Assembly (NCBI GenBank): GCA_002336895.1
Contig: DDFC01000020.1
Coordinates: forward strand, 216,414 to 280,413
DNA length: 64,000 nucleotides
Direction: 5' to 3'
From: Verrucomicrobiaceae bacterium UBA1938
GTDB taxonomy: Bacteria > Verrucomicrobiota > Verrucomicrobiia > Verrucomicrobiales > Verrucomicrobiaceae
In this document: positions 59,731 to 64,000 of the stretch, one piece after another
Numbering within the stretch: position 1 is the stretch's first letter
Layout of the letters: each line of letters starts with the position of its first letter
Program-made: the position numbers and the translations under genes
Notes under the pieces: generated by a model
Seen by the model: only the letters and a program-made list of their open reading frames with translations
Databases searched by the model: none
Told to the model about the DNA's origin: nothing

Positions 59731-60950
59731 GCAGACCTCCTTTGCAAGACGAGGGTGGCATTCGTACCACCAAAGCCGAAAGAGTTCGTCAGCGCATAGT
59801 CCAGCGCGGAGCGGCGGAACTGACGCACGAGGTCAAAGCGCACGGCGGGGTCCACCTCTCGCACATTGAGGCTGCCGGGCAGCCACTGCCCCTGCAGGGC
59901 CATGAGGCAGATCACCGCCTCCACCGCACCCGCACCGCCCAGCAGGTGGCCCATGGCGGACTTGGTGGAGCTGACGGGGATGCCTGCCACGGCATCGCCC
60001 GCCCACGCCGAAATGGCGGAGGCCTCGGCCACGTCGTTGAATGGGGTGCCGGTGCCGTGGGAATTGATGTAGCCGATCTGCGCCGGCGAGACTCCGGCCT
60101 GAGCGCAGGCGGCGGTCATGGTGCGGATGGCGGCTTTGCCCTCCGGGTCTGGCTGCGTGAGGTGGTGCAGATCCGTGGCGGTGGCGTAGCCGGAGACATT
60201 GCCCAGAGCGGGGCTCTGCCGCACCTCCTCGGCCTCCAGCAGCATGACGGCGGCTCCTTCACCGAGGGCGAGGCCGTCGCGCTGCGCATCAAAGGGGCGC
60301 GGGATGCCGCTGGGTGCCAGGGCATGCAGGCTGTCAAAGCCCGCAAAGACCAGACGTGCTAGCGCATCGTAGCCGCCTGCCAGCACGCGCCTGGCACGGC
60401 CGCTGCGGATCATGTCCGCCGCCCAGCCGATGGCATTGGCCCCGGAGGCGCAGGCATTGGACACGATGATGACGGGGCCGCGCCAGTCATACTCGGCGGC
60501 GATGCTGCTCATCTGCCGCTGCGGCTGGTAGTGCTCCACGCGGGAGAGCTGCGAGGGCACGCGGCCGTTGTCCTGCCTCGCATTTTCAAAGTAGGCCTCT
60601 CCCAGCGGCATGGCGCCTGCGGAGGTGCCGATGACCATGGCGTCGATGCCTTCCATGCTCTCACGTCCGGACTGCCGCAGCGCCTCCTGGATGGCCATGA
60701 GCATCATGCGCGTGCCGCGATCGATGAAGGGCAGCTTGTGCGCCGGCATGCGGTGGAAGAGGTTTTCCTGCGGCAGATCCACCAGCCCGGCGGTCTTGGC
60801 GATGAAGCCCGTGGTGTCAAAGAGATCCACCGGCCGGAAGGCGGTGCGGTCCGCAGCCATGGACTGCTCGTTTTCCTGCCATCCAATCCCCAGGGGCGAA
60901 ACGATCCCCGCTCCGGTGATGGAAATGCACTGGCTGGTGGGGGAAGGCAC
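59727..60950 (-). CDS. Beta-ketoacyl-ACP synthase (FabF/aryl-polyene type)
   Basis: This 407-residue condensing enzyme has the complete active site: C167 in VIIVSNACASGANAIGW, H298 in INSHGTGTPFND and H334 in SAMGHLLGGAG. C-terminal NSFGFGGTNATLVL is also typical. It should extend an acyl chain on ACP by condensing malonyl units. With the degenerate partner it would form a KS/CLF pair like those of aryl polyene or polyketide pathways, though no ACP, reductase or dehydratase is near. A ligase gene is divergent, separated by about 110 bp. Confidence 0.92.
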   Translation of the reverse strand: MPSPTSQCISITGAGIVSPLGIGWQENEQSMAADRTAFRPVDLFDTTGFIAKTAGLVDLPQENLFHRMPAHKLPFIDRGTRMMLMAIQEALRQSGRESMEGIDAMVIGTSAGAMPLGEAYFENARQDNGRVPSQLSRVEHYQPQRQMSSIAAEYDWRGPVIIVSNACASGANAIGWAADMIRSGRARRVLAGGYDALARLVFAGFDSLHALAPSGIPRPFDAQRDGLALGEGAAVMLLEAEEVRQSPALGNVSGYATATDLHHLTQPDPEGKAAIRTMTAACAQAGVSPAQIGYINSHGTGTPFNDVAEASAISAWAGDAVAGIPVSSTKSAMGHLLGGAGAVEAVICLMALQGQWLPGSLNVREVDPAVRFDLVRQFRRSALDYALTNSFGFGGTNATLVLQRRSA

Positions 60951-61060
60951 GCGGTTTGTCTGGGTGAGATTCGTGGTGTGTTAGGTTGAACTGCCTGCGC
61001 TAGTGTTCATTCTAAGGCGCGGCGCGGCACATGGTTTACGCTTCGTCGCAAGGACTGCAA

Positions 61061-62248
61061 ATGTTTGGTGAACGTTGGGATCGTATTGTGAGAGAGCGCG
61101 GCGCGCAGGCCGCCCTGTATCTGGCCGGCGGGCGTGCCATCACGTTCCGCCAGCTGGATGAGGAGGCGCGTGCCCTGCGGCCGGAGGGGGACTATGTGCT
61201 GGCCCAGGGGGATGTACCCCAGATCCTGCGCCAGCTGCTGGCGGGTTTTTTGCATGGCATCCCGGTGCAGCTGGTGGAAAAAGACCGCGCCCGCCGCGTG
61301 CCCGCCTGCCCGCCGCCCGAGGGCACGGCCCTGATCAAGCAGGCTGTGGGCGGCTCCGGTGTGCGCAGGTGCCAGTTTTTCACCTTTGAGCAGATCGCCG
61401 CAGACGTGGACCGCCTGCATGCGGCCCTGGACCTGGGCGCGCGCGGCGTGGGCGTGGCCGCCATCTCCTGCGCGCACTCCTTTGGCCTGACCATGACCGT
61501 GCTGCAGACGCTGCTGCACGGCGTGCCCACCTGCCACGCGCCGCAGCCCTTTGCCCAGCCGCTCATGGACGCCATGCGGCCCCATGCACGCGTCTTCCTG
61601 CCCGGCGTGCCTGCGCTGTGGAAGGCCTGGCTGACGGGGGATGTGGGCTTTGCCAGCGTGAGCCTGGCCCTCTCCGCCGGGGCTCCGCTCACGCTCGGCC
61701 TGGAGCGCCTGGCGCGGGAAAAGCACGGGCTCAAGATTCACAACCTCTACGGCACCAGCGAGTGCGGCGCCGTCTCCTGGGACGAGACGCCGGACCTGCG
61801 TGAGGATGAGCGCGACCTGGGCCGCCTGCTGCCCGGCGTGCAGGCGCAGGCAGATGCAGGCGGGCACCTCGTGGTGCGCAGCAGCTCCGTGGGCCTGGGC
61901 TATGATGAGCTGCTGCCGCAGGAGCAGTACGGCGCAGGCTCCTTCACCACCTGCGACCAGATCGAGATCCACCACGGGCACCTCCACTTTCAGCAGAGCA
62001 CCGGCGCGGGGATCAATGTGGCAGGCCGCAAGCTCAGCCCCGCCGAGATCGCGGAAAAGATCACGCGAGCCTCCGGGCTGCCGCAGGTGAAAATCCGTGG
62101 TGTGAAGAGCCGCGACCCCGAGCGCTGCCAGGACATCGTGGCAGAGCTGGAGCTGCCGCAGGCGGAGATCGACGCCGCCTTAAAAATCAAAGCCTGCTCC
62201 CTGCTGGCGCCGTGGGAGGTCCCGCGCAAATGGATCGGCACACCCTGA
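61061..62248 (+). CDS. AMP-binding acyl ligase-like enzyme
   Basis: This 395-residue protein resembles adenylate-forming ligases: NLYGTSECGAVSWDETPD (A5), VVRSSSVGLGY, INVAGRKLSPAEIAEKI (A8-like) and APWEVPRKW (A10-like). The usual A3 loop (TSGTTGxPK) is replaced by AVGGSGVRRC, so activity may be weak or altered. An AAGGA lies seven bases upstream of ATG 61061; the ATG ten codons earlier has no ribosome site. It probably activates an acid starter unit for the ketosynthase pair. The methyltransferase gene overlaps its stop (TGATG). Confidence 0.8.
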   Translation: MFGERWDRIVRERGAQAALYLAGGRAITFRQLDEEARALRPEGDYVLAQGDVPQILRQLLAGFLHGIPVQLVEKDRARRVPACPPPEGTALIKQAVGGSGVRRCQFFTFEQIAADVDRLHAALDLGARGVGVAAISCAHSFGLTMTVLQTLLHGVPTCHAPQPFAQPLMDAMRPHARVFLPGVPALWKAWLTGDVGFASVSLALSAGAPLTLGLERLAREKHGLKIHNLYGTSECGAVSWDETPDLREDERDLGRLLPGVQAQADAGGHLVVRSSSVGLGYDELLPQEQYGAGSFTTCDQIEIHHGHLHFQQSTGAGINVAGRKLSPAEIAEKITRASGLPQVKIRGVKSRDPERCQDIVAELELPQAEIDAALKIKACSLLAPWEVPRKWIGTP

Positions 62249-62922
62249 TGAAAGCCCCCCTGTCATCCCAGTCTCTCAGCCGCATCGCGCGCCTGTGCTC
62301 CATCCGCAACAAGCGCTGGGAGCGCTGCTATGCCGGCATGAAGCTGCGCTCAGACCCCGTCTATGCGGCGGTGGCGCATGAGCTGGAGGGCTCCGCCCTG
62401 CCCGTGCTGGACATCGGCTGCGGCATCGGCCTGCTGGCTTTTTATCTGCGCGAGGCGGGCTATGCGGCGGACATCGCGGGCTTTGATTATGACCCGAACA
62501 AGATCGCCTGCGCGCAGAGCATGGTGGCGCGCAGCGACTACACGGGCCTCAGCTTCATGACGGGAGACGCCCGCCGGGGACTGCCCGAATGCAGCGGCCA
62601 TGTGGTCATCCTGGACATCCTGCAGTTCTTCACGCGGGACGAGCAGGCCGCGCTGCTGCGTGCCGCAGCAGCCCGTGTGGCGCACGGCGGCAGGCTCATC
62701 ATCCGCACCGGATTGCAGGATGACTCGTGGCGCTTCCGCATCACCGTGGCGGGAGACTGGCTGGCCAAGCTGACCCTCTGGATGAAAAGCGCGCCCGTGT
62801 GCTATCCCGACCGCGAACTCTTCGAAAGTGTGCTCGGCGCTGCCGGACTGCGCGTCCGCCTCCTGCCCCTATGGGGTGCCACGCCGTTCAACAATCACCT
62901 CGTCGTCGCCGAGCGGGAGTGA
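62248..62922 (+). CDS. Class I SAM-dependent methyltransferase
   Basis: This 224-residue protein has the SAM motif LPVLDIGCGIGLLAFYL, then GFDYDPNKIACAQSM and GHVVILDILQFF (motif II/post II). The C-terminus is a helical cap. It may methylate the aryl or acyl product of the adjoining ketosynthase and ligase set; that is inferred from neighbours. The ATG overlaps the ligase stop codon by one base, so translation is coupled. Confidence 0.85.
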   Translation: MKAPLSSQSLSRIARLCSIRNKRWERCYAGMKLRSDPVYAAVAHELEGSALPVLDIGCGIGLLAFYLREAGYAADIAGFDYDPNKIACAQSMVARSDYTGLSFMTGDARRGLPECSGHVVILDILQFFTRDEQAALLRAAAARVAHGGRLIIRTGLQDDSWRFRITVAGDWLAKLTLWMKSAPVCYPDRELFESVLGAAGLRVRLLPLWGATPFNNHLVVAERE

Positions 62923-62940
62923 GGCGGGAGCTAAGTGATG

Positions 62941-63095
62941 GCATGTGCTGCAAGCACGTCGGCGGTGATTGCTTTGAGGTGCGTGCATGAGTGATATGAC
63001 ACATTCGCCGCCTTGAACTGGACATCCGGCCACGAAATGTGGACTATGACACAGCACAGGGACAAAACGTACGTTTCAGTGCCTGATTCAACTGT
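62941..63095. repeat. 155-bp direct repeat, copy A
   Basis: This element matches copy B (63643-63796): the first 50 bases at roughly 80 percent and the remainder nearly identical, ending at CAACTGT. Landmarks shared by both include AGGTGCGTGCATGAG, TGACACATTCG and GGGACAAAACGTACGTTTC. GTTAAGC at 63094-63100 fits the GTTRRRY rule of integron attC sites. It precedes the 174-residue hypothetical gene. Confidence 0.85.
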
Positions 63096-63117
63096 TAAGC
63101 GCTGCTACACCCATCCT

Positions 63118-63642
63118 GTGAGAACGACGCTCTTCATTTTTCTTCTCTCACTCGTCCTTGCTACCACACGAGCCGCAGAGCGGTGGACGTTTCATTGCGA
63201 GGCCGAGAAGGGCGACCTGACTGCATCTGTGCCGCGAGAGCCAACCCCTCTTGATTCGCACATTCTTGAATTGCCGCGCTACTCACCAGACCCACTCGAC
63301 CGAGACGCTGTCATCCAACGCACCACCGTCCGAGTAGTTGGCAGCTATCGCACACACCGCATCATCGAGGCACACCTCGAATACAAGGAGAGCTACTACA
63401 CCGACCTCTACATTCTTCTCTGCGAGGCGCAGCCCGGCCTTTATCTGCCGATTTATGTGCAGCAGTATGCCCGAGGAATTCGGACGCCTGAGCTTGCCGC
63501 ATTCTCAATCACCGACGACCACTGTTCCATTAACGTAGTTGTGCGCTACTCTGGCACCGCTGCATCCAAGACAACCGACGTCATCACGCTCACCGAAGAT
63601 GCCACGACTGGACTCAAACTCCGAAGCGACCGCAAAGCCTAA
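63118..63642 (+). CDS. Hypothetical exported protein in a cassette-like context
   Basis: This 174-residue protein (GTG start at 63118) has a signal peptide (TTLFIFLLSLVLATTRAAE) and a beta-rich body, with a Tyr-rich helix (RIIEAHLEYKESYYTDLYIL). No family is recognised. An ATG at 63046 would add 24 residues that lie in the direct repeat. Codon use is less GC-rich than neighbours. The stop overlaps GCCTAAC, which fits the RYYYAAC rule of integron attC sites. Confidence 0.6.
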   Translation: MRTTLFIFLLSLVLATTRAAERWTFHCEAEKGDLTASVPREPTPLDSHILELPRYSPDPLDRDAVIQRTTVRVVGSYRTHRIIEAHLEYKESYYTDLYILLCEAQPGLYLPIYVQQYARGIRTPELAAFSITDDHCSINVVVRYSGTAASKTTDVITLTEDATTGLKLRSDRKA

Positions 63643-63796
63643 CCATGCGCTGTCAGCATGTGGCGGCGCTTGCTTTCAGGTGCGTGCATGAGAGATGTGA
63701 CACATTCGCAGCCTTGAACTGGACATCAGGCCACGAAATATGGACTATGACGCAGCACAGGGACAAAACGTACGTTTCGGTGCCCCATTCAACTGT
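63643..63796. repeat. 155-bp direct repeat, copy B
   Basis: Second copy of the repeat at 62941-63095, starting immediately after the stop of the 174-residue gene. Substitutions between copies at the conserved end include ACA/ACG and TCA/TCG changes. It precedes the partial gene at the window end. Confidence 0.85.
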
Positions 63797-63833
63797 CCGC
63801 CCTCATCACAGAGCCACACCACACTTGTATGCC

Positions 63834-64000
63834 ATGACACCAAAGTTCGACGCATTTTTTGAAAAAGTTATGTCTGAGTGCAGGGTTCTCCCTGATGACC
63901 TTGAGGCTCACGTGTCTGCCGCCGGAGCATTGAAGAAGCTAATTGTGGAAGTTCCTACACTAGATTTGCTAAAAGAGGCTGCACGGGCCACGGTTGGGCA
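63834..64000 (+). CDS. Partial hypothetical protein running off the window
   Basis: An ATG at 63834 opens a frame of at least 55 codons that continues past the window end: MTPKFDAFFEKVMSECRVLP, then a helical stretch (EAHVSAAGALKKLIVEV). No family is recognised. The base composition is clearly lower in GC than the rest of the window. It follows direct repeat copy B, as the previous gene follows copy A. Confidence 0.5.
   Translation, partial: MTPKFDAFFEKVMSECRVLPDDLEAHVSAAGALKKLIVEVPTLDLLKEAARATVG

Noticed and set aside
62941..63796. Standard integron attC sites
   Set aside because: The GTTRRRY and RYYYAAC core words are present, but I could not pair the arms into the hairpin expected of attC. 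Kept only as a cassette-like hypothesis.
1..64000. tRNA, rRNA and CRISPR arrays
   Set aside because: I saw no TpsiC-arm type sequence in a cloverleaf context, no rRNA-like conserved blocks and no regularly spaced direct repeats with unique spacers.

Overview
The window is GC-rich, densely coded bacterial chromosome with genes on both strands. The gene set points to Verrucomicrobiota, probably near Prosthecobacter or Verrucomicrobium: three secreted sulfatases, a DUF1501 protein, an FG-GAP protein, a Tat-exported Gfo/Idh oxidoreductase, an ECF sigma factor beside a membrane Ser/Thr kinase, and a tiny bS22/mS38-like basic protein. This assignment is an inference from family content. I saw no rRNA, tRNA or CRISPR array.

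Layout. 1-4.7 kb: a NusG-paralogue antiterminator, a membrane protein, a GT9-adk-fmt run and a ParE-type toxin/antitoxin pair. 4.7-16.7 kb: FG-GAP protein, FAD-linked oxidase, MBL-fold exonuclease-like protein, an amidase followed by an unusual SDR-shikimate kinase fusion, a YmdB-like phosphoesterase, a VapBC-like pair, a caspase-like protease, an NlpC/P60-like lipoprotein and an MFS carrier. 16.7-23.5 kb: a TPR protein, a 34-residue ribosomal-type protein missed by usual length cut-offs, hisG, a sulfatase, metK with a clear terminator, and a GalT-like enzyme. 23.5-27.3 kb: an ECF sigma factor and a 1011-residue kinase that appears to carry a second, degenerate kinase domain and two RDD membrane domains. 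27.4-35.2 kb: a tightly overlapping nine-gene lipid-modification operon (desaturase, FAD oxidoreductase, DUF1365, two cyclopropane-synthase-type methyltransferases, DUF1295 and small membrane proteins). 35.2-49.9 kb: AraC regulator plus Fsr-like exporter, a DUF3160 protein, transketolase, thioredoxin, a BlaI/M56 pair with its own promoter-operator, two sulfatases and a DUF1501 protein. 50-55.6 kb: repeat elements, an oxidoreductase, a cyclase, a rhomboid-like pseudoprotease, an orphan RbsC-type permease with an inserted domain, and a secreted protein.

The most unusual region is 55.6-58.7 kb: a compact three-gene replication module (excisionase-like HTH, TOPRIM primase, RepA-like ATPase) bounded by a near-perfect 32-bp inverted repeat that extends imperfectly to 48 bp, with TCGTTTCC iteron-like words clustered in both flanks. 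No integrase or transposase is visible. It ends two bases from the stop of a degenerate ketosynthase in a small aryl-polyene-like set (pseudo-ketosynthase, ketosynthase, AMP-ligase, methyltransferase), which looks incomplete. The last 1.1 kb has lower-GC genes separated by two 155-bp direct repeats, like a cassette array. Short 10-bp-period repeats recur in several intergenic gaps.
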